A stretch of 64,000 bases of DNA from Echinicola arenosa (GCF_014841125.1 NZ_JACYTQ010000002.1:744001-808000), one strand, 5' to 3'. Shown: positions 52,002 to 62,263, counted from the stretch's first letter. Numbers and translations: made by a program. Notes: generated from the sequence alone by a model not told the origin.

Positions 52002-53075
52002 TTGAATTTCAACGTTTTTGCCTCCCAGCTTCTCCTTTGGTACCCACAAAATAAAAGGGATCTGCCGTGGAGAAACACCCAAAACCCATACATCATTTGG
52101 TTGTCAGAAATTATTCTTCAGCAAACCAGAGTCGCCCAAGGACTACCCTATTTTGAGAAATTTGTCTCTTATTATCCCTCTGTTCAGGACCTCGCGAAAG
52201 CACCAACTGAAGAAATCATGCGCCTTTGGCAAGGATTAGGCTACTATAGCAGGGCCAGAAACCTTCATGAATGTGCCAAACAAGTGGTCAATGAATATAG
52301 AGGACAATTCCCCTCCGATTACAAAAGTCTTCTAAAACTCAAAGGTGTGGGACAGTATACCGCCGCAGCCATTGCTTCCTTTGCCTTCAAAGAAAAAGTC
52401 GCCGTAGTGGATGGCAATGTATTCCGTGTCCTAAGTCGGTACTTCGGTATCGAAACAGATATTAGCAGCTCACAAGGCAAAAAGGAATTCCAAGAACTCG
52501 CCAATAAGCTAATCCCAAAAGAACACCCAGATGAATATAACCAGGCTATCATGGAATTTGGTGCTTTGCAATGCACCCCAAAAAAACCTGACTGTGACAA
52601 TTGCCCCTTATTGGATGGATGCTTTGCGGCCAAACATCAAATGGTAAGCTCCCTACCAGTTAAAGAAAAGAAAATAAAAGTCAAAACACGCGCATTTCTT
52701 TACCATGACATTACCTGCGGCGAACTAACAATAGCCAAAACTCGAGGCCCCAAAGACATTTGGCAAGGCCTAACAGATTTTCCTTTAGTGGAATTTTCCT
52801 CTCCTGAAAAGATGGACCCTGAGGCATCAAATTTGTTTCATGAACTTCAAGCATTTAAGCCGAGCATAAACTTCGAAAAGGAAAAGACTTATAAACATAT
52901 ACTGACCCATCAAAAAATTTTTTCAAACTTTGTCTCGTTCAACATAGATAAAGATCATCAATCAGCCTTGGAAAAATGGGCCAAAGACAATGATTTTCTC
53001 TGCTGTACTGAAGCAGAATTGGAAGCTTTGGGTAAGCCAAAACTGATTGTTCGTTATTTGAACGATAAAAAATAA
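52002..53075 (+). CDS. mutY: A/G-specific adenine glycosylase
   Basis: 357 residues from TTG 52002, or longer from TTG 51963; no in-frame ATG exists between the upstream stop (51954) and the catalytic region, so a non-ATG start is certain. Motifs: RDLPWRNTQNPY, catalytic Glu in SEIILQQTRVAQG, helix-hairpin-helix LKLKGVGQYTAAAIASFA, Asp in VVDGNVFRVLSRY, and the [4Fe-4S] Cys spacing 6-2-5 (CTPKKPDCDNCPLLDGC). A NUDIX-like 8-oxoG recognition domain fills the C-terminus. It removes A opposite 8-oxoG. It precedes ssb on the same strand. Confidence 0.94.
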   Translation: MNFNVFASQLLLWYPQNKRDLPWRNTQNPYIIWLSEIILQQTRVAQGLPYFEKFVSYYPSVQDLAKAPTEEIMRLWQGLGYYSRARNLHECAKQVVNEYRGQFPSDYKSLLKLKGVGQYTAAAIASFAFKEKVAVVDGNVFRVLSRYFGIETDISSSQGKKEFQELANKLIPKEHPDEYNQAIMEFGALQCTPKKPDCDNCPLLDGCFAAKHQMVSSLPVKEKKIKVKTRAFLYHDITCGELTIAKTRGPKDIWQGLTDFPLVEFSSPEKMDPEASNLFHELQAFKPSINFEKEKTYKHILTHQKIFSNFVSFNIDKDHQSALEKWAKDNDFLCCTEAELEALGKPKLIVRYLNDKK

Positions 53076-53129
53076 TCCTTAAATTTAAAAGTACGCTTTT
53101 TAACAAAATTCTATAAATCAACTTAAACT

Positions 53130-53594
53130 ATGGCCGGTGTAAATAAAGTAATATTAGTTGGCAATCTAGGTAAAGACCCTGAAGTGAGGCATTTGGAAAG
53201 TGGTAGCGTAGTAGCCAACCTGACACTAGCAACTACAGAAGCATACAAAGACCGCAACGGAAACCGTGTAGAAAATACTGAATGGCATGACCTGGAATTG
53301 TGGGACGGGCAAGCAAAAGTAGCGGAACAATATTTGCGAAAAGGCAGCCAAATCTTCGTAGAAGGAAAGATCAAATCCGACACTTGGCAAGATGAGCAGG
53401 GAAACAACAGGAAAAGAACAAAAATCCGTGTACTGAGCTTCACCATGCTTGGCTCCAAAAACAGTGAAATGGGCGCTGGAGGAAGCAGCAATCCCAATAC
53501 CATGAGCCAACCTAACGCTGGCAACCCTCAACCCGCATCCATGCCTTCATCAGGAGGAAATATCGAAGAGGGTGATGATGACTTACCATTCTAA
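53130..53594 (+). CDS. ssb: Single-stranded DNA-binding protein
   Basis: 154 residues. OB-fold: NKVILVGNLGKDPEVRHLESG, WHDLELWDGQAKVAEQYLRKG and RVLSFTMLG. A Gly/Pro/Asn-rich linker leads to the acidic tip GDDDLPF that binds partner proteins. Lies between mutY (54 nt) and gldE (66 nt), a familiar order in Bacteroidota. Confidence 0.97.
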   Translation: MAGVNKVILVGNLGKDPEVRHLESGSVVANLTLATTEAYKDRNGNRVENTEWHDLELWDGQAKVAEQYLRKGSQIFVEGKIKSDTWQDEQGNNRKRTKIRVLSFTMLGSKNSEMGAGGSSNPNTMSQPNAGNPQPASMPSSGGNIEEGDDDLPF

Positions 53595-53660
53595 TTGGGT
53601 CATTTTAAGAATTGTAATGGATAAATCATTAATTTTGCAGAACAATATTTGAATCACTTA

Positions 53661-55010
53661 ATGGACGATCCATACCCGAGTATTTTGTTGCTGGCTGAAA
53701 TCAACCAGGTTTCGGCCGGCTATATCATTCTTAATAGTCTTATTTTTCTAGCACTGCTTTTGGCCTCTGCTCTTATTTCCGGCTCAGAAGTGGCTTACTT
53801 TTCGCTATCTCATGATGATTTAAGCCTGCTTAGCACTGAAACAGATGAAACTTCCAGCTTGGTGATCAAACTGATCGAAGCACCTCAAAAACTACTCAGT
53901 ACGATTTTGATCCTGAACAACATGATCAACATCGGCATAGTGACTTTGACCACGTTCTTTACCTTGACACTCTTTGGAGCCAACGCTACCGGCCTTATGG
54001 TTATCCTGATTCAAACCGTTGGGATCACCTTTGCCATTGTCTTTTTTGGCGAAATTGTTCCAAAAGTATATGCCAACAATGCCAGAATCAGCTTTTCCAA
54101 GCTTATGGCCAAAAGTCTTAATTTCTTCTCCATCGCTTTAGCACCACTTTCTTCCTTCCTGATGGCCATCAGTAATATCATTGAAAGAAGAATAGAAAGA
54201 AAAGGCTATACGCTCTCGGTTAATGAACTTCATCAAGCCTTAGAAATCACAGCTGAACACACCACAGAAGGAGAAAAAGACATCTTTAAAGGCATTGTAA
54301 ATTTTGGAACTTTGTCCGTGAAACAGGTCATGTGCTCCAGGATGGATATCACGGCAGTCGATGCGGAAATGGACTTCCATGAACTAATGGATAAAATCAA
54401 CAAAAGCGGCTATTCCAGAATCCCAGTTTATAGAGAAACCATTGATAATATTGAAGGGATACTGTACATCAAAGACCTGCTTTCTCATATTGAAAAAGAT
54501 GAAGATTTCCAATGGCAAACCTTGACTAGAAAAGGATTTTTTGTTCCAGAAAACAAAAAAATTGATGCCTTGCTCAAGGACTTCCAAAACAAAAGGGTAC
54601 ATATGGCCGTCGTCGTGGATGAGTATGGAGGAACATCCGGATTGGTGACTTTAGAAGATTTGATCGAAGAAATCATTGGGGAAATCAATGATGAATTTGA
54701 CGACAGTGAAGAATCGCTTTTTAAGCAAATCGATGACAGTACCTATGTCTTTGAAGGAAAAGTTTCCTTAAATGACTTTTGTAAAAGGTTGGAATTGGAT
54801 CCCCAGTCTTTTGATGAGGTAAAGGGAGACAGTGAATCTTTGGGAGGATTGCTTCTGGAGATCAATGCCAAATTACCTAAAAACGGGTCTAAAATCCAGT
54901 TTGATAAATTCACCTTTACCATCCTGGCCGTGGATGCTCGTAGGATCAAAAAAGTAAAGGTAAAACTCCACTCTCAAGAAGCTGGGGATGTGGCACATAA
55001 CGAAGATTAA
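53661..55010 (+). CDS. gldE: Gliding motility-associated CNNM/CBS protein GldE
   Basis: 449 residues from ATG 53661 (TTG 53649 is a weaker start). Four hydrophobic segments of the CNNM (DUF21) type from about residue 20 to 180, then a CBS pair (KQVMCSRMDITAVDAEM; RKGFFVPENKKIDALLKDF; VVVDEYGGTSGLVTLEDLIEEI), then a CorC/HlyC C-terminal domain. Position after ssb matches GldE of gliding Bacteroidota. No gldD follows, unlike in Flavobacterium. It could be a general CNNM ion transporter or regulator; the gliding role is inferred from position. Confidence 0.88.
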   Translation: MDDPYPSILLLAEINQVSAGYIILNSLIFLALLLASALISGSEVAYFSLSHDDLSLLSTETDETSSLVIKLIEAPQKLLSTILILNNMINIGIVTLTTFFTLTLFGANATGLMVILIQTVGITFAIVFFGEIVPKVYANNARISFSKLMAKSLNFFSIALAPLSSFLMAISNIIERRIERKGYTLSVNELHQALEITAEHTTEGEKDIFKGIVNFGTLSVKQVMCSRMDITAVDAEMDFHELMDKINKSGYSRIPVYRETIDNIEGILYIKDLLSHIEKDEDFQWQTLTRKGFFVPENKKIDALLKDFQNKRVHMAVVVDEYGGTSGLVTLEDLIEEIIGEINDEFDDSEESLFKQIDDSTYVFEGKVSLNDFCKRLELDPQSFDEVKGDSESLGGLLLEINAKLPKNGSKIQFDKFTFTILAVDARRIKKVKVKLHSQEAGDVAHNED

Positions 55011-55442
55011 AGCCAACTAAAAATCAAGGCTTTTGCCAACCAAAAAACTGCCATTCGGATTATATTCAAGATAATTCAGTTTCCTTTATATTTTCAGCGA
55101 TAATTTCTTTGCAACCATCAATCGAGCATGATTCATTGAAAAAATTTCAATTTCATGGAAAAATAATGGAAATTTCATTTTTTGAACCTGTTTTAAGTTA
55201 TTTTACATCCTTTTCAAAAAAACAGGCTAAAATATTAATCACTTTCAATGATTTGAACATAAAATTGCAATATGGCAACTTTTAGGAACCCTCCATTTCT
55301 ATTTTAATAATTGTAAAAATCATAGGGCAATTTGGTTATTAATGTATTTTTTTCGTTCTTTTGTTGCCGAGATTTTAAAAAAAGAAAAATTCTTTGTAAT
55401 TTATTCAATCGAATTTACAAACCTATTTAAATAACACTAACT
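55011..55442. other. A/T-rich intergenic stretch upstream of gltB
   Basis: No ORF, hairpin with T-run or RNA gene was seen. A gldD, which often follows gldE, is absent. The region presumably holds the gltBD promoter; no exact TAnnTTTG box was found. Confidence 0.5.
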
Positions 55443-58400
55443 ATGAATGAAGGATTATACCATTCACAGTTTGAGCATGACGCCTGTGGGATTGGCGGAG
55501 TGGTCAATGTGAAGGGCAACAAAAGCCATGAGACGATAAGCGATGCGCTCTTTATGCTGAGCAATATGGAGCATAGAGGAGGGAGAGGCAGTGATCCTAA
55601 AACCGGTGATGGAGCGGGTATTTTGATTCAGGTACCACATGATTTTCTGAAGGAGGTGACTCACCGTGCTGGCTTTGAACTACCGGAAGAAGGCAGTTAT
55701 GGGGTTGGCATGACATTTTTTCCGAAAAACAAGCAACTACATAAAAAATCAAAAACACTGCTCAACAAAATCCTTGAAGAAATGGATTTTGAGCTTATTG
55801 GTTATAGAGAAGTACCTGTGGACGAGACCGTACCCGGGTCAGGTGCTTTGGAGGTAATGCCTAATATCGAGCAACTCTTCGTTAAGCATAAAGACGGATT
55901 AGTGGGCAAGGAACTTGAAAGAAAGCTCTATGTTCTAAGAAACTATGCAACCAAAGTGATCAACTCCACAATCCCAGGGGTCAATATGTCATTTTACTTT
56001 GCCAGTTTCAGCTCGAACACCCTTATATACAAGGGGCAGTTGAGAACCGATCAGGTGCTAGCTTTCTATAAAGACCTACAAAACAATAAAATAACTTCTG
56101 CCTTGGCAGTAGTACACTCTCGATTCTCAACAAACACCTTCCCGAACTGGAGATTAGCTCAGCCTTTCAGATACCTATCCCACAATGGTGAGATCAACAC
56201 CATCAGAGGTAACCTGAACAAGATGAGATCCAAGGAATCCCTGATGAAATCAGAACTCTTCACCGAGGAAGAGCTTGATAAACTAATGCCTGTGACCAAT
56301 TCTACCTATTCAGATTCAGCGAACCTGGATGCCATGGTGGAATTGCTTACTCTAAGCGGAAGATCTTTGCCACATGTGATGATGATGTTGGTGCCAGAAG
56401 CTTGGCAAGACAATAAGTCCATGAACAAGTCCAAAAAGGCTTTCTATAAGTTCCATGCAGCTTTGATGGAGCCGTGGGATGGTCCAGCAGCTTTGCTATT
56501 TACAGATGGTAAATCACTTGGTGCCACCTTGGATCGAAATGGTCTGAGACCTTTGAGGTACTTTACTACCAATGACGACAGACTAATCCTTTCATCTGAA
56601 GCTGGAGCTTTGCCAATTAGGGAAGCCACCGTCACAGAAAAAGGAAGAATCAGCCCAGGCAGAATGATCATGGCTGACCTTGAAAAGGGCAAAGTATTGT
56701 TCGACGAAGAAGTGAAAGCTGAAGTTTGTGAAAATAAACCATATGACACCTGGGTAAGAAAAGAAAGGTTGAAGCTAAGACTAATGCCTGCTCCTAAGGT
56801 GCTTTCCCAGCCTTACAATACCCAAAACATTAAACAAAGACAAACTGTCTTCGGGTTTACAACCGAAGATGTACATACTATTTTGGCTCCTATGGGAGAC
56901 ACTGCTTACGAACCACTTGGTTCTATGGGTGCGGATACACCACCTGCAGTACTATCCAAACAAAGTCAGCATATTTCCAATTATTTCAAGCAACTATTTG
57001 CTCAAGTAAGTAATCCTCCGATTGATCCGATTAGAGAGAGATTGGTAATGTCTCTTTTCACTAGAATCGGTGAAGGTTACAATATCTTGGAAGAAAGCCC
57101 TCAGCACACAAGACAAATTCACATTTCGCAACCTGTCTTGCTGAACGAAGATCTCGAAAAGATCAGGAATCTTGAAAATAAAGGATATAGATCAAAAACC
57201 CTTTATGCACACTTCAAGGCTGATCATCAGCCTGGTAGAATGCTAGAAGCTTTGGATAAGCTATGTCAAGAAGCAGTTGATGCAATCAATGACGGCTATA
57301 ACGTTTTGGTCATCTCTGATAGAAACACCTATGAAGGTGTCGCTCCTATCCCTTCTCTGTTGGCCATTGGCGGTGTACACCATCACTTGGTGAACATGAA
57401 AATGAGAACCAAAGCTGGTTTGATTGCAGAAGCAGGAGACATCAAAGAAACGCATCATTTCGCGACAGCTGTCGGATATGGAGCTAGTGCCATCAATCCT
57501 TATTTGGCCCTAGAAACGCTCGTTCACTTAAATGAAACTGAGCAACTTTCAAAGGTTTTTGAGCAGAAGGAGTTGTTCGAAAACTACCAAGCTGCTATAG
57601 GAAAAGGCTTGCTGAAAGTCCTTTCAAAAATGGGAATCAGTACTCTTCAATCTTACCAGAGTGCTCAGATATTCGAAGCGGTTGGTTTAGGGCCTGAAGT
57701 AATAGAAAGATGCTTCAAAGGCACCATCAGTAGAATCAGCGGTGTTTCCTTTGATGAATTAGCAGAGGAAGTATTAGTAAGACATAACGCTGCTTATGGT
57801 TTTGAAGGCCCAAGATTGGAAACTGGAGGGGTTTATCAATGGAAAAGAAGAGGCGAAAAACACCTTTTCAACCCAGAAACCATCCATTTGCTTCAAAAAT
57901 CCACTGCGAACAATGACTATGCTTTATACAAAAGGTTTGCTGAAAAAATAAACAACCAAACCAAAGATGCCTTGACCATAAGAGGCTTATTTGAGTTTAA
58001 AAAGAGGATCTCAGTTCCTTTGGAAGAAGTAGAATCAGCCGAAAGCATCATGAAGCGCTTTGCAACAGGTGCCATGTCATTTGGATCTATTTCGCATGAA
58101 GCACACTCTACATTGGCCATCGCCATGAACCGCATAGGAGCAAAGTCCAATAGTGGTGAGGGTGGAGAAGATGAAATCCGTTTTGAAAGAAAAGAAAATG
58201 GCGATTGGGAAAGATCGGCTATCAAGCAGGTAGCCTCTGGTAGATTTGGTGTGACCAGTAACTACCTTACCAACGCCGAAGAACTACAAATAAAAATGGC
58301 CCAGGGAGCCAAGCCAGGTGAAGGCGGGCAACTTCCCGGTCACAAAGTGGATGATTGGATCGGTAGAGTAAGACACTCCACGCCAGGAGTAGGCCTGATT

Positions 58401-59945
58401 TCTCCCCCACCTCACCATGATATTTATTCCATTGAGGATTTGGCGCAGTTGATCTATGACCTTAAAAATGCCAATAGAAAAGCGCGCATTAATGTAAAAT
58501 TGGTATCACAGGCTGGTGTAGGTACGGTAGCAGCTGGTGTGGCCAAGGCCCAATCCGATGTGATCTTGATCTCAGGTGCTGATGGTGGAACAGGGGCATC
58601 TCCATTGAGTTCCATCAGACACGCAGGTTTACCTTGGGAACTTGGCTTGGCTGAGGCTCACCAAACTTTGGTTAAAAACAACCTTAGAAGCCGAGTTACC
58701 CTCCAAACAGACGGTCAAGTAAGAACTGGTCGAGACTTGGCCATCGCTGCCATGCTCGGTGCAGAGGAGTGGGGAATCTCTACAGCAGCCCTAGTTGTGG
58801 AAGGCTGTATCATGATGAGAAAATGTCACTTGAACACTTGTCCAGTGGGTATTGCCACGCAGAATCCAGACTTGAGAAAACTCTTTACTGGAAACCCTGA
58901 CCATGTCGTTAATTTCTTCAAGTTCTTGGCGGAAGACCTTAGAGAGATCATGGCTTCCCTAGGTTTTAGAACTGTAAACGAGATGGTTGGTCAGTCAAAT
59001 GTATTGAAGTCCACTGGACACCTTAACCACTGGAAGTGGGACAAGCTAGACCTTAGTCCGATCTTCCATATGGTAGAAGTTCCTGAGCATGTAGGTATTT
59101 ACAAGCAAATTGATCAGGACTTTAAATTGAAAAAAGTACTGGATAGGAAATTGATCAAATCTGCCTTGCCTGCCCTTGAGCAAGCGAATGCGGTAAAAGA
59201 CAACTTCCAAATTAAAAATATTGATCGTTCGGTAGGTGCCATGCTTTCCAATGAAATCTCCAAGATTTATGGAAGTCCTGGATTACCAGATGACACCATC
59301 CACTATAAGTTTACAGGTTCGGCCGGACAAAGTTTCGGTTTGTTCTTGACCCAGGGTGTTACTTTCGAATTGGAAGGTGAAGCCAATGATTACTTTGGTA
59401 AAGGCCTTTCAGGTGGCCAACTGGTGGTCTACCCAAGTAGAAATGCAAATTTCAAAGCCCAGGACAACATCATCATTGGTAATGTGGCCTTCTATGGCGC
59501 AACATCAGGTCATGCTTACATTAATGGTAAGGGTGGCGAACGTTTCTGCGTAAGAAACTCAGGTGTAAAAGCAGTAGTTGAGGGCATTGGAGATCACGGT
59601 TGTGAATATATGACCGGTGGACAAGTGATCATCCTAGGTGAAATTGGAAGAAACTTCGCTGCAGGTATGAGTGGTGGTATCGCTTATATCTTCAAAGAAA
59701 ATGTGAAACATATCAACCAGGAAATGGTGGATTTGGACCCATTGGAAGAAGAAGATTTCAATATCATCAAGAAAGACTTGGAACTTCACCAAAAGTACAC
59801 CAACAGTAGTCTGGCAACCCAATTCCTAGAGAACTGGGATACTGAGAAGGAGAAATTCATCAAAGTAATGCCAAGAGATTACAAAGCAGTTCTTAAACAA
59901 AGAGCTTTAAAACAAGAAGAAGAACAATCTAAAACTTTAGTGTAA
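55443..59945 (+). CDS. gltB: Glutamate synthase large subunit
   Basis: 1500 residues. After a 14-residue propeptide comes Cys15 (EHDACGIGG), the glutaminase nucleophile; MEHRGGRGSDPKTGDGAG also fits. The FMN-binding synthase domain spans about 800-1170 (GEGGEDEIRFERKENG, KPGEGGQLPGHKV, TGASPLSSIRHAGLPWE). The [3Fe-4S] cluster cysteines are CIMMRKCHLNTC. A right-handed beta-helix GXGXG domain ends the chain. It makes two glutamates from glutamine and 2-oxoglutarate together with GltD, one base downstream. Confidence 0.97.
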   Translation: MNEGLYHSQFEHDACGIGGVVNVKGNKSHETISDALFMLSNMEHRGGRGSDPKTGDGAGILIQVPHDFLKEVTHRAGFELPEEGSYGVGMTFFPKNKQLHKKSKTLLNKILEEMDFELIGYREVPVDETVPGSGALEVMPNIEQLFVKHKDGLVGKELERKLYVLRNYATKVINSTIPGVNMSFYFASFSSNTLIYKGQLRTDQVLAFYKDLQNNKITSALAVVHSRFSTNTFPNWRLAQPFRYLSHNGEINTIRGNLNKMRSKESLMKSELFTEEELDKLMPVTNSTYSDSANLDAMVELLTLSGRSLPHVMMMLVPEAWQDNKSMNKSKKAFYKFHAALMEPWDGPAALLFTDGKSLGATLDRNGLRPLRYFTTNDDRLILSSEAGALPIREATVTEKGRISPGRMIMADLEKGKVLFDEEVKAEVCENKPYDTWVRKERLKLRLMPAPKVLSQPYNTQNIKQRQTVFGFTTEDVHTILAPMGDTAYEPLGSMGADTPPAVLSKQSQHISNYFKQLFAQVSNPPIDPIRERLVMSLFTRIGEGYNILEESPQHTRQIHISQPVLLNEDLEKIRNLENKGYRSKTLYAHFKADHQPGRMLEALDKLCQEAVDAINDGYNVLVISDRNTYEGVAPIPSLLAIGGVHHHLVNMKMRTKAGLIAEAGDIKETHHFATAVGYGASAINPYLALETLVHLNETEQLSKVFEQKELFENYQAAIGKGLLKVLSKMGISTLQSYQSAQIFEAVGLGPEVIERCFKGTISRISGVSFDELAEEVLVRHNAAYGFEGPRLETGGVYQWKRRGEKHLFNPETIHLLQKSTANNDYALYKRFAEKINNQTKDALTIRGLFEFKKRISVPLEEVESAESIMKRFATGAMSFGSISHEAHSTLAIAMNRIGAKSNSGEGGEDEIRFERKENGDWERSAIKQVASGRFGVTSNYLTNAEELQIKMAQGAKPGEGGQLPGHKVDDWIGRVRHSTPGVGLISPPPHHDIYSIEDLAQLIYDLKNANRKARINVKLVSQAGVGTVAAGVAKAQSDVILISGADGGTGASPLSSIRHAGLPWELGLAEAHQTLVKNNLRSRVTLQTDGQVRTGRDLAIAAMLGAEEWGISTAALVVEGCIMMRKCHLNTCPVGIATQNPDLRKLFTGNPDHVVNFFKFLAEDLREIMASLGFRTVNEMVGQSNVLKSTGHLNHWKWDKLDLSPIFHMVEVPEHVGIYKQIDQDFKLKKVLDRKLIKSALPALEQANAVKDNFQIKNIDRSVGAMLSNEISKIYGSPGLPDDTIHYKFTGSAGQSFGLFLTQGVTFELEGEANDYFGKGLSGGQLVVYPSRNANFKAQDNIIIGNVAFYGATSGHAYINGKGGERFCVRNSGVKAVVEGIGDHGCEYMTGGQVIILGEIGRNFAAGMSGGIAYIFKENVKHINQEMVDLDPLEEEDFNIIKKDLELHQKYTNSSLATQFLENWDTEKEKFIKVMPRDYKAVLKQRALKQEEEQSKTLV

Positions 59946-59946
59946 G

Positions 59947-61428
59947 ATGGGAGTGAAAGACGGATTCCTTAAATATAAAAGAGAGCTAGAAGAAAACAGA
60001 GATCCTAAAGAAAGGATTGGTGACTATAAAGACATCCATCATCCAATAAAACCAGAGACACTTAACAATCAAGCTGCTAGGTGTATGGACTGTGGTATTC
60101 CATTTTGTCATAATGGATGTCCGCTTGGGAATGTAATTCCTGAATTTAACGATGCCGTTTATCGTAAAGAATGGGGAGAAGCTTTCGATATTCTACGAGG
60201 CACCAACAACTTCCCTGAGTTTACAGGTAGAATTTGTCCAGCACCATGTGAAGCAAGTTGCGTGTTAGGCATCAATAAAGACCCTGTTGCAATCGAGCTG
60301 ATTGAGAAAAACATTGCCGAAAAAGCCTATGAGCTGGGATTGGCAAAGCCAAATGTACCAGAAAGCAGAACTGACAAAAAGGTAGCAGTGATCGGTGCTG
60401 GGCCAGCGGGTCTAGCAGCAGCAGATCAGCTTAACCAAGCTGGCCATGAAGTGACCCTATTCGAAAAAGACCAAAAAGTAGGAGGTCTCTTGAGATATGG
60501 TATTCCTGATTTTAAAATGGAAAAGTGGGTCATCGACCGAAGAGTAAAGCTTATGGAAGAAGAAGGAGTTATCTTCTCTACTGGCACTGAAATCGGTTTT
60601 AACATTAAAGCAGACCATATACTTCAAAATTTTGACGCAGTGGTACTATCCACTGGAGCCCAAGAGCCAAGAGATCTTAAAATTAAAGGTCGCGAAGCCA
60701 ATGGGGTTCACTTTGCCATGGAATTCCTTGGTGAACAAAACAAAGTAGTAAGTGGTGAAAGAGACTCAGAAAATCCTATTTCTGCAAAAGGAAAGCATGT
60801 GATTGTGATTGGTGGGGGTGATACAGGAAGTGACTGTATCGGTACTTCCAATAGACACGGAGCTGCCTCTGTTATGCAGTTGGAGCTATTGCCAAAGCCA
60901 CCTCAAAAGCGTGCACAGCTGAACCCTTGGCCAGAATGGCCAATGACACTCAAAGTGTCCAGCTCTCACGAAGAAGGTGTGGAAAGAGTTTTCTCCGTAT
61001 TAACCAAGGAGTTCACCAAAGATGAAAGCGGAAATGTTACCGGCCTTACTTTGGTGGATATTGAATGGAATGAAGAAAATGGTAGAATGAAATTCTCCGA
61101 AATAGAAGGTACAGAAAGAACAGTACCGTGTGACTTGGCTCTATTGGCTATCGGTTATACTGGTCCGAAACAAAATGGCCTGCTAGATGCATTCGGGGTA
61201 GACACCATGGAAAATACATTACCTAAATCGAAAGAGTATCAAAGTACAAATGGCAAAGTTTTCTTAGCTGGTGACATGCGAAGAGGGCAATCGCTAGTGG
61301 TTTGGGCTATTTCGGAAGGTAGAGAATGCGCCGTAAAAGTTGATGAATATTTAATGGGTAAATCCCACTTACCTAGAAAAGATCGCTCCTTTTTCGAGAA
61401 CGTAGAAGATGCTGAATTCTGTGAATAA
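59947..61428 (+). CDS. gltD: Glutamate synthase small subunit
   Basis: 493 residues. N-terminal [4Fe-4S] cysteines: CMDCGIPFCHNGCPLGN and ICPAPCEASCVLG. FAD site KVAVIGAGPAGLAAADQL; NAD(P)H site HVIVIGGGDTGSDCIGT. It passes electrons from NADPH to GltB. Overall length is typical of bacterial GltD. It begins 1 nt after gltB and ends 40 nt before a strong bidirectional terminator. Confidence 0.97.
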   Translation: MGVKDGFLKYKRELEENRDPKERIGDYKDIHHPIKPETLNNQAARCMDCGIPFCHNGCPLGNVIPEFNDAVYRKEWGEAFDILRGTNNFPEFTGRICPAPCEASCVLGINKDPVAIELIEKNIAEKAYELGLAKPNVPESRTDKKVAVIGAGPAGLAAADQLNQAGHEVTLFEKDQKVGGLLRYGIPDFKMEKWVIDRRVKLMEEEGVIFSTGTEIGFNIKADHILQNFDAVVLSTGAQEPRDLKIKGREANGVHFAMEFLGEQNKVVSGERDSENPISAKGKHVIVIGGGDTGSDCIGTSNRHGAASVMQLELLPKPPQKRAQLNPWPEWPMTLKVSSSHEEGVERVFSVLTKEFTKDESGNVTGLTLVDIEWNEENGRMKFSEIEGTERTVPCDLALLAIGYTGPKQNGLLDAFGVDTMENTLPKSKEYQSTNGKVFLAGDMRRGQSLVVWAISEGRECAVKVDEYLMGKSHLPRKDRSFFENVEDAEFCE

Positions 61429-61466
61429 CAGTAGTTTAGTTTATTTAACAAGTTTGTTAATTCGAT

Positions 61467-61497
61467 GAAAAGCTCCCCGATAATCGGGGAGCTTTTT
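61467..61497. terminator. Strong bidirectional terminator after gltBD
   Basis: AGCTCCCCGA (61471-61480) pairs perfectly with TCGGGGAGCT (61484-61493), 3-nt loop, flanked by A on the left and TTTTTT on the right. It serves gltD on the plus strand and the DUF2064 gene on the minus strand. Confidence 0.95.
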
Positions 61498-61505
61498 TAT
61501 TTTCC

Positions 61506-62108
61506 TTAATGAATATTCAACAAACCTCTTAGACTTTTTAGATCTTCATATTGCTCCACATCAAATAACATTTTCATTTTGTGGACATTTAACTTTAAGG
61601 ATTTGGCATCACTTAAAATTTCACTGACAACAGATTGATCTACCCAATCTTTATCTCTGAATAACTCGCTGTAAAGCTCTTTCATCCCGAGCAAATAGAA
61701 AGTTCCATCCTGTGCTGGGCCTACTACTAAATCCTGATAACTTAACGCTTCAAATGCTTCATCCAAAATATCAGCATTCAACTCTAAGCAATCAGATCCT
61801 ATAATTACCACTTTCTGGTACCCTTTTCCAAGCACCTCAGCAAAGGCCTGTTCCATTTTTTCTCCTAATATGCCTTGTCCTTGTAGACTAAGATGATATT
61901 GATCATTTAACAGAAACCTATTATCAACCTCATCTTGGAAATAAACAAAGACATCCGCTGGATACTTTTCAACCACTTCGTGAGTGTTTTTCAAGAGGTA
62001 TTCATAAACCTCTGCAGCCTTTTCACTACCAATTACCTCGCCTAGTTTAGTCTTTACTTTACCCGGCTCAGGATTTTTTTGAAAAATTATTATCGCATGT
62101 TCATTCAT
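61506..62108 (-). CDS. DUF2064 / GT-A-like nucleotide-sugar fold protein
   Basis: 200 residues. IIFQKNPEPGKVKTKLGEVIG is the conserved N-terminus of the TIGR04282 glycosyltransferase-like family; IIGSDCLELNADIL and VVGPAQDGTFYLLGM follow. The usual DGGYYLIG reads DGTFYLLG, a small variation. Family function is uncertain (related to MobA/CofC-type nucleotidyltransferases). It is convergent with gltD. Confidence 0.86.
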   Translation of the reverse strand: MNEHAIIIFQKNPEPGKVKTKLGEVIGSEKAAEVYEYLLKNTHEVVEKYPADVFVYFQDEVDNRFLLNDQYHLSLQGQGILGEKMEQAFAEVLGKGYQKVVIIGSDCLELNADILDEAFEALSYQDLVVGPAQDGTFYLLGMKELYSELFRDKDWVDQSVVSEILSDAKSLKLNVHKMKMLFDVEQYEDLKSLRGLLNIH

Positions 62109-62240
62109 GGTGCTTTGTTACATTTGGGTACTCAATTATAATCAGTTTTTCTGAAAGTTAGTATGCAAAACAATAGCCAAAGCATAAAAAAAGAAGATCA
62201 AAATTGACCTTATTTGCTTTTTTCACTAAAAATATTCACT

Positions 62241-62263
62241 AAACACCATCATTAATGGTGTTT
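62241..62263 (-). terminator. Hairpin at the 3' end of the Spy-like gene
   Basis: AAACACCAT (62241-62249) pairs with ATGGTGTTT (62255-62263), 5-nt loop. The minus-strand T-tract after it is interrupted, so termination may be partial. It overlaps the stop codon of the gene. Confidence 0.5.

Noticed and set aside
61444-61459. Imperfect palindrome TTAACAA / TTGTTAA after gltD
   Set aside because: Central mismatches, lies in the 3' untranslated part just before a strong terminator, and differs from the carotenoid half-site.
62180-62225. A/T-rich weak hairpin upstream of the Spy-like gene end
   Set aside because: Stem is short and interrupted; the hairpin at 62241-62263 explains the 3' end better.
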